Positions 1-7,276 of a stretch of 23,932 nucleotides of DNA are shown piece by piece. Under the pieces are notes generated by a model that saw nothing but the letters and a program-made list of their open reading frames with translations, made no database searches and had not been told where the DNA came from. The stretch is from contig NZ_CAPJ01000265.1 in NCBI RefSeq assembly GCF_000331775.1, positions 1 to 23,932 of the forward strand, read 5' to 3'. Every line of letters starts with the position of its first letter. Position 1 is the first letter of the stretch. The position numbers were made by a program, and so were the translations under genes. This stretch comes from Xanthomonas translucens pv. translucens DSM 18974. Its GTDB lineage: Bacteria > Pseudomonadota > Gammaproteobacteria > Xanthomonadales > Xanthomonadaceae.

Positions 1-662
1 CGACCGACGCGGCCATCGCCGCCGCCGCGCGCCCTGGCCGCGGCGACGACGCGCTCGCCTACGCGGCGCGGCGCATGGGCCAGATCCTGGAGTCGTACAC
101 GGTGTACTTCGACCTGGTGCTGGCCGGCACCGATGGCCGCATCCTCGCCAACGGCCGGCCGCAGCAGTACGCCTCGGCCGGCAGCGACGTGTCCGCGCAG
201 GCCTGGTTCGAGCACGCCATGCGCACGCGCAGCGGCGAGCAGTTCGGCTTCCAGGGCGTGCATGCCAGCACCCTGGCCGATGGCGAGCGCGTGCTGGTGT
301 ATTCGTGCACGGTGCGCGATGGCGGCCGCGTCGATGGCCGCGTGCTGGGCGTGCTCGGCATCGTGTTCCGCTGGGACGCGCTGGCGCAGACGGTGGTGCA
401 GCGCACGCCGCTGTCGGAACAGGAATGGGGCCGCAGCCGGGTGTGCATCGTCGATCCGCACGGCTAGGTGCTGGCCGATTCGGCCGGGCGCATGCTGCAG
501 GAGCGGATCGACTTCGCCGGCCGCGAGGCGCTGTTCAAGCAGCCGCGCGGCGCGGTGCTGAGCGATCTCAACGGACGCCCGCACTGCGTCGCCCATGCCG
601 CCTCGCCCGGCTACGAAACCTACCGCACCGGCTGGCATTCGCTGATTTTGCAGGCGCTGTAG
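1..662 (+). pseudogene. Cache-type sensor protein, 3' part, interrupted by an in-frame amber codon
   Basis: The reading frame is open from the left edge (frame of position 3), so the start lies outside the window. It stops at TAG 465-467, and the very same frame then continues without another stop to TAG 660-662. The two halves read as one domain: VCIVDPHG, stop, VLADSAGRML. This is the typical pattern of a Cache/PAS-like extracellular-type sensor fold (strand, turn with D-x-x-G, strand). Earlier stretches such as YFDLVLAGTDGRILANG and the conserved AWFEHAM also fit a dCache-like ligand-binding region of a chemoreceptor or related sensor. The second half could in principle restart at GTG 468, directly after the stop, but it would be only 64 residues. 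I call it a nonsense-mutated gene or a truncated product. The N-terminal signalling part cannot be seen, so the family (MCP, cyclase or kinase) is not determined. There is no sign of frameshift. Confidence 0.65.
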
Positions 663-699
663 CCGCGCCCGGCGCCTGCGCGTCGGCCGCAACGCAGGC

Positions 700-734
700 A
701 AAAAAAAGCCCGGGCGCGCGACGCGGCCCGGGCC
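700..734 (-). terminator. Rho-independent terminator of the BamE-like gene
   Basis: GCCCGGGC (708-715) and GCCCGGGC (726-733) form a GC-only stem around a 10-base loop. On the minus strand it is followed by eight T (700-707 read as A on the plus strand). It lies 16 bases past the stop of the minus-strand gene at 751 and also separates it from the sensor gene that ends at 662. Confidence 0.85.
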
Positions 735-750
735 CTGCTGCTGCGCCCGC

Positions 751-1224
751 TTATTCGCGGTAGCCGCTGTCGTTCTTGTTGTGGATGATCCAGATCAGGT
801 TGCCGCCGCTGCCCATCGACTTGCCGGCAAACACCAGGCGGCCCTGGCCCTTGTAAGCCAGTTCGTAACGGTAGCGGTCGCCACCGTAGAAGAACGGGAT
901 GAACGCCTTGCCGGTGACATAGGAACCCTGGTCGGTGGGTTCGCCGATCAGGTCGGTCACCTGCTTCATCGGCATGCCGATCTTGAGCTGGGTGAACTTG
1001 CTGCCGGGTGCCGGCTTGCCGGTGATCTCGCCTTCGTAATCGTTGACGCCCTTCACGGTCTCGCCATAGCCGGCTTCGACCTGCGAGGAATTGGTGACCT
1101 CGCCATCGGCATTCATCCAGCTCGGCGTGCCGCTGTGCTTCTTGGCCATCGCCTGCATCGGCAGCGCGGCCGCCATCGCCACGGCCAGCACCAGGGCGCC
1201 CATCCTTACACGGTTGATCTGCAT
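751..1224 (-). CDS. Exported BamE/OmlA-fold small protein
   Basis: The protein has 157 residues from ATG 1224. This start has a strong AAGGAG Shine-Dalgarno about 9 bases upstream and gives a clean signal peptide (MQINRVRMGALVLAVAMAAALPMQAMA, then KK; cleavage near residue 22-23). An upstream in-frame ATG at 1263 would put a charged tail before the signal and is less likely. The mature part carries LKIGMPMKQVTDLIGEPTD, matching the start of BamE/SmpA/OmlA-type domains (hydrophobic-x-x-G-M/T-x-x-x-V-x-x-L-I/L-G-x-P). Beta-strand-like segments follow (FFYGGDRYRYELAYKGQGRLVFAG). There is no lipobox cysteine, so it is not BamE itself but a soluble periplasmic relative. The role is probably in envelope maintenance, which is inference from the fold. 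It is transcribed alone, divergently from the gene at 1468, and ends in a strong terminator. Confidence 0.75.
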   Translation of the reverse strand: MQINRVRMGALVLAVAMAAALPMQAMAKKHSGTPSWMNADGEVTNSSQVEAGYGETVKGVNDYEGEITGKPAPGSKFTQLKIGMPMKQVTDLIGEPTDQGSYVTGKAFIPFFYGGDRYRYELAYKGQGRLVFAGKSMGSGGNLIWIIHNKNDSGYRE

Positions 1225-1467
1225 TGTTTCGCTCCTTGCATCCATTGAGTGCCCCCTGTCCATTGCCTGTCATGCCAGCGCGGGAACATCCGCTGGCCAG
1301 AGGCGCATTAGTGCATGCGTCGGCGCCGATGTCCACGCCTGGCCGGCGCCGCCAGCGCTGCTTGCCGGCATCCCGCGGGCATGGTAAAAAATGCGCCGGC
1401 GCGATGCGCGCGTTACAGCCGCAGCCTATGGATCTGGCGTCGCCGCCCCACCGCAAGGACGTATGCA

Positions 1468-1938
1468 ATGCCTACTTACTGTCGCTCCCATCTCCTGCCT
1501 GCGCTGTGCGCCCTGGCGCTGCTGGGTAGCGCGCCGCCGGCCTCGGCCGACATGTTCGGCAGCCCCGAAGAGGTCGCGCGCAGCTGGGTCGGCCACGATG
1601 CCAGCGAACTGATGATGCAGTGGCCGGTGGACCGCGGTCTGTACACCGCGGAAAACACCGAGACCCACGAAACCGCCTATACCTACAACTTCGGCATCGA
1701 CGCGCACTACCGGACAGATTACTGGACGACCGACGGGCCTTTGATGGGCGTGGATCACGGCACGCCGCTCTATCGGCAGGAAGAGCACAGCCAGACCACC
1801 TTCGTGCCTACCGAACATCATTGCGAGGTCACTTTCGTCGCCAACGCCGACGGCATCATCACCCGCTACGACTTTGCCGGCAGCAAATGCAATCCGTACT
1901 TCCTCGACTGGGGCCGGCCGAAGAAAAAAAAGAAGTGA
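1468..1938 (+). CDS. Exported small protein of unknown function, two-cysteine, possibly BamE-like fold
   Basis: The protein has 156 residues from ATG 1468, chosen because AAGGA (1454-1458) sits at a good distance and a signal peptide begins there (ALCALALLGSAPPASA, then DMFGS). An overlapping ATG at 1463 is in another frame. The mature protein shows W-V-G-H-D-x-x-E-L near its start, a Y-T-Y-N-F strand, then HHCEVTFVANADGIITRYDFAGSKC. A C-x(n)-G-I-x(n)-G-x-x-C pattern of this kind is common in small proteobacterial exported proteins that resemble BamE folds, and the two Cys could form a disulfide. The tail is PKKKKK, which is unusual. It is 52 bases upstream of the SlyB-like gene and probably cotranscribed with it. 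I do not recognise a named family, and the function is unknown. Confidence 0.7.
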   Translation: MPTYCRSHLLPALCALALLGSAPPASADMFGSPEEVARSWVGHDASELMMQWPVDRGLYTAENTETHETAYTYNFGIDAHYRTDYWTTDGPLMGVDHGTPLYRQEEHSQTTFVPTEHHCEVTFVANADGIITRYDFAGSKCNPYFLDWGRPKKKKK

Positions 1939-1990
1939 GCGCCGCGCCTGCATGCCGGCTTTCCAATCCATACCACAGGGGCAACATCCG

Positions 1991-2449
1991 ATGACCGCAA
2001 ACAACCAGCTCGCCCGTCTCGCCTGGTCGGCGATGGTGTTGACGCTGCTGGCGCTGAGCGCACCGGCGCTGGCCGCAGGAGCGCGGCACGGCGCGATCGT
2101 GGCGCTGGAGCCGATAGAGAACAAAGACAGCGACGTGCCGGAAAGGACCAAGAGCATCACCAAGGCCGCCGCCAATCTCGGCGGCCTAGCAGGCAGCTTC
2201 CTGGGCCTGAAGAGTAAAAGTTCGGTCGGCGTCGACACCGCGGCAGCGGCCGGTACCGCTGCCGGCGGAACCGTGGGCGCCAAGATCGCCGGCAACGGCC
2301 CGGCCGCGCACTACATGGTGAAGATCCGCTTCGACAACAAGTCGCAGGTGGTGGTGTCCAAGCCCAGCGCCGAGGTCTCCGGGCTGGCGGTCGGCAGCCG
2401 GGTCAAGGTCACCGGCAGCGGCGAGGACATGCGCATCGAAGCCGAGTGA
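1991..2449 (+). CDS. SlyB-like glycine-zipper envelope protein (no lipobox)
   Basis: The protein has 152 residues from ATG 1991, with AGGGG (1977-1981) as ribosome binding site. The signal peptide ends near ALSAPALAAG. A glycine zipper of Ala/Gly small residues (TAAAAGTAAGGTVGAKIAG, roughly residues 79-97) could form a membrane hairpin or helix packing unit. The C-terminal part (YMVKIRFDNKSQVVVSKPS, then VGSRVKVTGSGEDMRI) is like the small beta domain of SlyB/PcpA. SlyB proteins are outer-membrane lipoproteins that stabilise the envelope under stress. Here the cysteine expected after the signal is absent, so this one would be a soluble or membrane-inserted variant. It follows the small exported protein gene by 52 bases and ends at a bidirectional terminator shared with gapA. 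Confidence 0.72.
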   Translation: MTANNQLARLAWSAMVLTLLALSAPALAAGARHGAIVALEPIENKDSDVPERTKSITKAAANLGGLAGSFLGLKSKSSVGVDTAAAAGTAAGGTVGAKIAGNGPAAHYMVKIRFDNKSQVVVSKPSAEVSGLAVGSRVKVTGSGEDMRIEAE

Positions 2450-2478
2450 TCGCAGCGCCGGCGCCACCCGGCAAGCAC

Positions 2479-2506
2479 AAAAAAAGCGCCCTCGGGCGCT
2501 TTTTTT
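2479..2506. terminator. Bidirectional intrinsic terminator between slyB-like gene and gapA
   Basis: Seven A (2479-2485), stem GCGCC (2486-2490), loop CTCG, stem GGCGC (2495-2499), seven T (2500-2506). It is symmetrical, so it works for both convergent transcripts. The slyB-like gene ends at 2449 and gapA ends at 2524. Confidence 0.93.
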
Positions 2507-2523
2507 GTGGGCGGCGTGGCGGC

Positions 2524-3582
<1,059 letters not shown>

Positions 3583-3624
3583 TCAGGCCGGCCGCATCGC
3601 GCCGGGCATGCGCGTTCGACACGT

Positions 3625-3638
3625 TTGATCAGGATCAA
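3625..3638. promoter_or_regulatory. FNR/ANR-type operator upstream of first ompW
   Basis: TTGAT-CAGG-ATCAA matches the FNR/ANR consensus (TTGAT-N4-ATCAA) at every fixed position. Its centre (3631.5) lies about 62 bases upstream of the ATG at 3694. A GACACT hexamer at 3661-3666 fits as -10 box of a class II site, because the transcription start would fall near 3673 and the box centre near -41.5. OmpW genes in other proteobacteria are known to respond to oxygen through FNR. Confidence 0.7.
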
Positions 3639-3693
3639 GGCGGCATGGCAGCGGCGGCACGACACTGCGGCCACACCCAACCGAGACACCCTC

Positions 3694-4323
3694 ATGCGCA
3701 AGACCTCCCCCCTCCTGCGGTCCGGCCTGGCCGCCACCCTTTGCCTGTGCGCCCTGCCGGCGCTGGCGCAGCCGCAGGGCGACTGGAGCGTGGGCATCGG
3801 CGCCCATCAGGTCAATCCGACGTCCGACAACGGCACGCTGGCCGGCGGCACCTTGCCGCTGCGCATCGGCAGCGACATCAAGCCGACCGTCACCTTCGAA
3901 TACTTCGTGCGCCAGGACCTGGGCATCGAGGTGCTGGCCGCGCTACCGTTCAAGCACGACATCGCGGTCAAGGGCGTCGGCAGGGTCGGCAGCACCAGGC
4001 AGCTGCCGCCGGTGGTCTCGCTGCAATACCACTTCAACAGCGCCGGCAAGCTGTCCCCGTTCGTCGGCGTCGGCCTCAACTACACCACCTTCTTCAGCGA
4101 GCACACCGGCGGCGCACTGGCAGGCACCAGGCTCACGCTGGAAGATTCCTGGGGCCTGGCCGCGCACGTCGGCGTGGACATCGCGCTCACCGACAGCTCG
4201 GCGCTGCGGGTGGACCTGCGCTGGGCCGACATCGACAGCAAGGTCAAGGTCAACGGCGCCAGCATGGGCACCGCGAACATCGATCCGCTGGTCTATGGCC
4301 TGGCCTACGTGATGAAGTTCTGA
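3694..4323 (+). CDS. ompW: OmpW family outer membrane protein, first copy
   Basis: The protein has 209 residues from ATG 3694. This start directly precedes a signal peptide (LLRSGLAATLCLCALPALAQ); reading from an upstream alternative start would place 23 charged residues before it. OmpW forms an eight-stranded outer-membrane barrel with a narrow hydrophobic channel. Family features seen are an N-terminal WSVGIGAHQVNP strand, SLQYHF, the LSPFVGVGLNYTTFF strand pair, AHVGVDIAL, RVDLRW, and a final YGLAYVMKF ending in Phe, the BamA recognition signal. The length is typical. It lies in tandem with a paralogue that starts 116 bases downstream and has nearly the same PFVGVGLNYTTF block. A perfect FNR/ANR box upstream suggests induction at low oxygen. 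The substrate is not known. Confidence 0.9.
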   Translation: MRKTSPLLRSGLAATLCLCALPALAQPQGDWSVGIGAHQVNPTSDNGTLAGGTLPLRIGSDIKPTVTFEYFVRQDLGIEVLAALPFKHDIAVKGVGRVGSTRQLPPVVSLQYHFNSAGKLSPFVGVGLNYTTFFSEHTGGALAGTRLTLEDSWGLAAHVGVDIALTDSSALRVDLRWADIDSKVKVNGASMGTANIDPLVYGLAYVMKF

Positions 4324-4439
4324 GGCTGCGCGGCCGCCGCGCTTCTCTGGCAGACTACGCTGCACAAGGATGTGGATCGGTCGCCGCCGGGCCGACACCG
4401 GGATTCGCATCCGTCCATTCGCCGTCACCGGGGTCCCCA

Positions 4440-5060
4440 ATGAAGCCACGCCTGTTCCGCCGTCTCGCCGTCGCCGCCCTTGCCGGCATCGCCCTGCCCG
4501 CCGCGGCACAGTCGGCCGGCCACTTCACCACCAGCTACGGCATCCACGGCATGGTGCCCGGCGCGTCGAACGGCACCCTCAGCGGCAGCGAGCAGCGCTT
4601 CAGTGCCGACGCCACGCCGGCCGTCTCGTTCAGCTACGAATACTTCTTCCGCGGCAACCTCGGCGTGGAGATCCAGACCCTGGTCGGGCAGCAGAAGATC
4701 GGCCTGGAACAGGGCGGCGATATCGGTAGCGCCTGGGCGCTGTCGCCGACGGTCTCGCTGCAGTACCACTTCAACGGCAACGGCGACATCTCCCCGTTCG
4801 TCGGCGTCGGCCTCAACTACACCACGTTCCTGGGCGCCGACGGCAAGGGCGCGTTCTCCCGCGACGACGTCACGTTCAAGGACAGCGTCGGCCCGGCCGT
4901 GCATGCCGGCGTGGACTTCGCCATCGGCGAGCGCAGCGCGCTGCGCGTGGACGCGCGCTGGACCAGCATGCGCAGCGACGTGGACGTGGACAGCGGCACG
5001 CTCGGCAAGGCCAGGCTCGATCCGCTCACCTACGGCCTCGCCTACCTGCTGTATTTCTGA
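4440..5060 (+). CDS. OmpW family outer membrane protein, second copy
   Basis: The protein has 206 residues from ATG 4440 with GGGG (4430-4433) upstream. The signal peptide is MKPRLFRRLAVAALAGIALPAAAQ. It shares with the preceding copy the FSYEYFFRGNLGVEI region, SLQYHFN, PFVGVGLNYTTF, the HAGVDFAI strand and the C-terminal YGLAYLLYF with final Phe. The two copies clearly arose by tandem duplication but have diverged over most of the barrel and loops. No FNR-type box is seen in the 116-base gap, so it is either cotranscribed with the first copy or driven by a promoter I cannot define. The function is presumed to be small hydrophobic molecule transport or stress adaptation as for OmpW, by family only. 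Confidence 0.88.
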   Translation: MKPRLFRRLAVAALAGIALPAAAQSAGHFTTSYGIHGMVPGASNGTLSGSEQRFSADATPAVSFSYEYFFRGNLGVEIQTLVGQQKIGLEQGGDIGSAWALSPTVSLQYHFNGNGDISPFVGVGLNYTTFLGADGKGAFSRDDVTFKDSVGPAVHAGVDFAIGERSALRVDARWTSMRSDVDVDSGTLGKARLDPLTYGLAYLLYF

Positions 5061-5132
5061 TCCGCCGCGCCGCACGCCGCGCCCCGCACGGGCAAGGCTT
5101 AGCGGTTGCGCAACGGTGCGATGACGCGGCCA

Positions 5133-5160
5133 TGGCAACGTCATCGGCGCCGGCTAGAAT
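5133..5160 (+). promoter_or_regulatory. Predicted promoter of the S1/P1 nuclease gene (leaderless)
   Basis: TAGAAT (5155-5160) is a near-consensus -10 box, with TGGCAA (5133-5138) a weak -35 at 16-base spacing. Six bases separate the -10 from ATG 5167, so transcription would start at or next to the A of the start codon. There is no Shine-Dalgarno before the gene, in agreement with a leaderless mRNA. Confidence 0.5.
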
Positions 5161-5166
5161 CCGCGC

Positions 5167-5979
5167 ATGAAATCCTCTCTCTTCGTTTCCGCCGCGCTCG
5201 CCGCGGCACTGGCCGTCGCGCCGTCCGCCGCCTTCGCCTGGGGGCCGCTCGGCCATCGCCTGGTCGCCGATCTGGCCGAGGCGCAACTCACTCCGCAGGC
5301 TCGCGCGCAGGTGCTGCAGTTGCTGCAGGGCGAACCCGAGCCGACCCTGGCCGGCGTCGCCAACTGGGCCGACCAATTGCGCGAAAGCAACCCGGACATG
5401 GGCAAGCGCACCGGCTCCTGGCACTACGTCAACCTCGGCGAAGACCAGTGCCACTACCAAGAAACCCGCAACTGTCCCGACGGCAACTGTGTGGTCGAGG
5501 CGCTGCACCGCCAGGCCGCGATCCTCGCCGACCGCAGCCAGCCGCAGGCGGCGCGGACCGAGGCGCTGAAGTTCGTGGTGCATTTCACCGGCGACATCCA
5601 GCAGCCGCTGCACGCCGGCTATGCGCGCGACAAGGGCGCCAACACCGTCCAGATCCAGTTCGAGGGCAAGGGCAGCAACCTGCATGCGCTGTGGGACAGC
5701 GGCCTGCTGCGCAGCCGTGGCCTGGACGAAGCGCACTATCTGGCGCAGTTGCGGGCGCAACCGTTGCCGGCGGCCTCGCCTGCCGGCAACGCGCTGCCGC
5801 CGCCGGCCGCGGCCTGGGCCGAAGCCTCGTGCCGGATCATGCAACGCCCGGGCTTCTACCCGCCCGGCGCCAAGCTGCCGGCGGACTACGTGGCGACCTG
5901 GCGTCCGGTCGCCGAAGCGCAGTTGCGCCAGGGTGGCGCGGATCTGGCCGCGACGCTGAACGCGGCGCTGGGCAAGTAA
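5167..5979 (+). CDS. Secreted S1/P1-type zinc-dependent nuclease
   Basis: The protein has 270 residues. The signal peptide (1-24) ends in AFA, so the mature protein would begin with Trp25, whose amino group is a zinc ligand in S1/P1 nucleases. The remaining ligands of the trinuclear zinc site are found in order: His30 (WGPLGHR), Asp69 (NWAD), His86 (WHY), His139, Asp143 and His149 (VHFTGDIQQPLH), and His173 and Asp177 (NLHALWD). Spacing follows P1 nuclease closely. Such enzymes cut single-stranded DNA and RNA and release 3'-phosphate from nucleotides, in the periplasm or outside the cell. Cysteines in QCHYQETRNCPDGNC may form disulfides. It appears monocistronic, with a leaderless promoter. 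The REP cluster follows directly. The likely role is nutrient scavenging from nucleic acids. Confidence 0.95.
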   Translation: MKSSLFVSAALAAALAVAPSAAFAWGPLGHRLVADLAEAQLTPQARAQVLQLLQGEPEPTLAGVANWADQLRESNPDMGKRTGSWHYVNLGEDQCHYQETRNCPDGNCVVEALHRQAAILADRSQPQAARTEALKFVVHFTGDIQQPLHAGYARDKGANTVQIQFEGKGSNLHALWDSGLLRSRGLDEAHYLAQLRAQPLPAASPAGNALPPPAAAWAEASCRIMQRPGFYPPGAKLPADYVATWRPVAEAQLRQGGADLAATLNAALGK

Positions 5980-6040
5980 TCGCAACGGCAACGCAGGTGG
6001 CGCATCCATTGCCGTGTCGGCGGCATGTGTCCTCTCTGCT

Positions 6041-6116
6041 GTAGGAGCGGCTTCAGCCGCGACAGAGATTATCCGCAGGTACCGTAGGATCTGTCGCGGC
6101 TGAAGCCGCTCCTACA
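6041..6116. repeat. REP doublet 1 (GGCTTCAGCC class)
   Basis: GTAGGAGCGGCTTCAGCCGC starts at 6041, and its exact inverse ends at 6116 after a 26-base centre; both arms extend through GACAG. Each arm is itself imperfectly palindromic (GCGGCTTCAGCCGC). This is the typical form of repetitive extragenic palindromes in Xanthomonas and Pseudomonas, mobilised by REP-associated tyrosine transposases. Confidence 0.92.
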
Positions 6117-6152
6117 GGAACAGCAACTGGCGGCCTGCTCGCCGGGTGCACT

Positions 6153-6232
6153 GTGGGAGGGACTTCAGTCCCGACACTACCTGGTCGCGGCACCTCCACC
6201 GCTTCGCTCGTCGCGACTGAAGTCGCTCCCAC
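6153..6232. repeat. REP doublet 2 (GACTTCAGTC class)
   Basis: GTGGGAGGGACTTCAGTCCC at 6153 pairs with the inverse of GTGGGAGCGACTTCAGTCGC ending at 6232. The core is GACTTCAGTC rather than GGCTTCAGCC, a distinct but related REP class. The left arm has G-for-C changes on both sides of its own palindrome (GGGACTTCAGTCCC against CGACTTCAGTCG), which keep the small hairpin paired. Confidence 0.88.
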
Positions 6233-6264
6233 AAGGAACTTGCGGCTTGCTCAGTGGGTGCACT

Positions 6265-6330
6265 GTAGGAGCGGCTTCAGCCGCGACAGGAGCTATCGGC
6301 AAGGCGTGTCGCGGCTGCAGCCGCTCCTGC
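6265..6330. repeat. REP doublet 3 (GGCTTCAGCC class)
   Basis: GTAGGAGCGGCTTCAGCCGC at 6265 pairs with an inverted arm ending at 6330 (GCTGCAGCCGCTCCTGC). The right arm differs at two positions (TGAAG to TGCAG, CCTAC to CCTGC), so this copy has started to decay. It is preceded by a GGGTGCACTGT linker also found before doublet 2. Confidence 0.88.
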
Positions 6331-6505
6331 AAGAATGTGGCCGAATTCGGCGCGCGACCGAACCTGGCCGGCATGCCCCTGCGCCCAGCGCACGATCTCG
6401 GCAGGGCAAGCGGCTTGAAGCGGCGACTCCAGGATGCGGGTTCGACGCAACCCGGTCGGTGCCGGCGACCGCATCGCTGGCTGCGAGATAAATTGGATTT
6501 TTCTT

Positions 6506-6525
6506 ATATTAGATTCGACTGATAT
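6506..6525. promoter_or_regulatory. Putative BigR/SqrR operator and promoter of the persulfide operon
   Basis: ATATTAG-N6-CTGATAT is an inverted repeat with 6 of 7 positions matching, inside an AT-rich island of an otherwise GC-rich region. A TATTAT -10 box (6523-6528) overlaps its right arm, so a bound repressor would block transcription. The start codon of the rhodanese gene is 33 bases downstream. AT-rich palindromes over the -10 region are what BigR-type repressors bind in their own operons. The assignment rests on position and symmetry. Confidence 0.6.
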
Positions 6526-6557
6526 TATGAGTGCCGTTCATCCACCGGAGCCCCCCA

Positions 6558-6920
6558 ATGCCCCATTCCTCCGCACACGCCCTGGTCGATAGGGCACGCC
6601 CGCAGATCCACGAAATCGAGACCGATGCGGCCGCCACGCCGCTGCCCGGCGAGTGGATCATCGATGTGCGCGAACCCGGCGAGTTCGCCGTCGGCCACCT
6701 GCCCAACGCGATCAACATCCCGCGCGGCATCCTCGAATTCCGCCTGGACACCGACCCGGCGCTGGCCCGACGCGAGCAGCCGATCCTGCTGTACTGCGCC
6801 AGCGGCGGCCGCTCCACGCTGGCCGCGCTGAGCCTGCAGCAACTCGGCTACAGCGCGGTACGCTCGTTGCACGGCGGCTTCCTCGGCTGGACTGCCGCCG
6901 GCTTACCGGTCGCCTTCTGA
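6558..6920 (+). CDS. Rhodanese-like sulfurtransferase
   Basis: The protein has 120 residues from ATG 6558, supported by CCGGAG (6545-6550). A GTG at 6531 in the same frame would overlap the promoter and is unlikely. It is a single rhodanese domain: WIIDVREPGEFAVGHLPNA carries the DVRE and GH-P-A motifs, and the active-site loop is CASGGRS with Cys80 and the arginine that closes the loop. HGGFLGW near the C-terminus is also typical. Rhodaneses pass sulfane sulfur from a persulfide on the active cysteine to acceptors such as thiosulfate/sulfite or glutathione. No signal peptide is evident, so it acts in the cytosol. It is the first gene of a three-gene operon with the repressor (5-base gap) and the persulfide dioxygenase, and would work with the latter in sulfide/persulfide detoxification. 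Confidence 0.93.
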   Translation: MPHSSAHALVDRARPQIHEIETDAAATPLPGEWIIDVREPGEFAVGHLPNAINIPRGILEFRLDTDPALARREQPILLYCASGGRSTLAALSLQQLGYSAVRSLHGGFLGWTAAGLPVAF

Positions 6921-6925
6921 GCCCG

Positions 6926-7276
6926 ATGGCCCGCCGCCTGCAACCCGCGATGGATCCGGCCTCGATGCGCGCGCATGCCGGCGAGGCTGCGCGCCTGCTG
7001 AAGGCGCTCGGCAACGAAAAGCGGCTGCTGTTGCTGTGCCTGCTGGTGGACCACGAACACTCGGTGGGCGAGCTCAACGCGCGCCTGGACCTGAGCCAGT
7101 CGGCGCTGTCGCAGCACCTGGCGGTGCTGCGCGAGGACGGCCTGGTGCAGACCCGCCGCGACGGGCAGACCATCTACTATTCGCTGGTCACGGGCCCGGC
7201 GCAGCGCATCCTCGACACCTTGCACGGCATCTACTGCAGCGTCGGCCCTTCCTCTCCCGCCAAGGCAGGCCGATGA
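6926..7276 (+). CDS. bigR: ArsR-family persulfide-sensing repressor (BigR/SqrR type)
   Basis: The protein has 116 residues from ATG 6926, five bases after the rhodanese stop. ATG 6950 is an alternative; neither has a good Shine-Dalgarno, so translation is probably coupled. It has a winged-helix core: LKALGNEKRLLLLCLL, then SVGELNARLDLSQSALSQHLAVLREDGLV (recognition helix) and the wing TRRDGQTIYYSL. Two cysteines lie at 38 (LLCLL) and 104 (HGIYCS), a separation of 66 residues. That equals the spacing of the sensing pair in BigR (42/108) and SqrR (41/107), where reactive sulfur forms a di- or tetrasulfide link and releases DNA. Metal-binding motifs of ArsR/SmtB are not evident. Its stop overlaps the dioxygenase start (ATGA at 7273). 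It very likely represses its own operon through the 6506-6525 palindrome. Confidence 0.88.
   Translation: MARRLQPAMDPASMRAHAGEAARLLKALGNEKRLLLLCLLVDHEHSVGELNARLDLSQSALSQHLAVLREDGLVQTRRDGQTIYYSLVTGPAQRILDTLHGIYCSVGPSSPAKAGR

Larger units (their letters stand above)
5980..6557. other. 578-base intergenic region with REP cluster and persulfide operon promoter
   Basis: This gap separates the nuclease gene from the rhodanese gene. It holds three REP doublets (6041-6116, 6153-6232, 6265-6330) and, at its right end, an AT-rich operator/promoter (6493-6528). From 6331 to about 6490 I see no gene, repeat or clear signal. Short open frames in the REP area merely follow the palindromes and show no protein-like pattern. 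Confidence 0.8.

Noticed and set aside
6041..6330. A short CRISPR-like array
   Set aside because: The repeats are inverted pairs with variable centres, of two related classes, and there are no regular spacers or cas genes. They are REP doublets.
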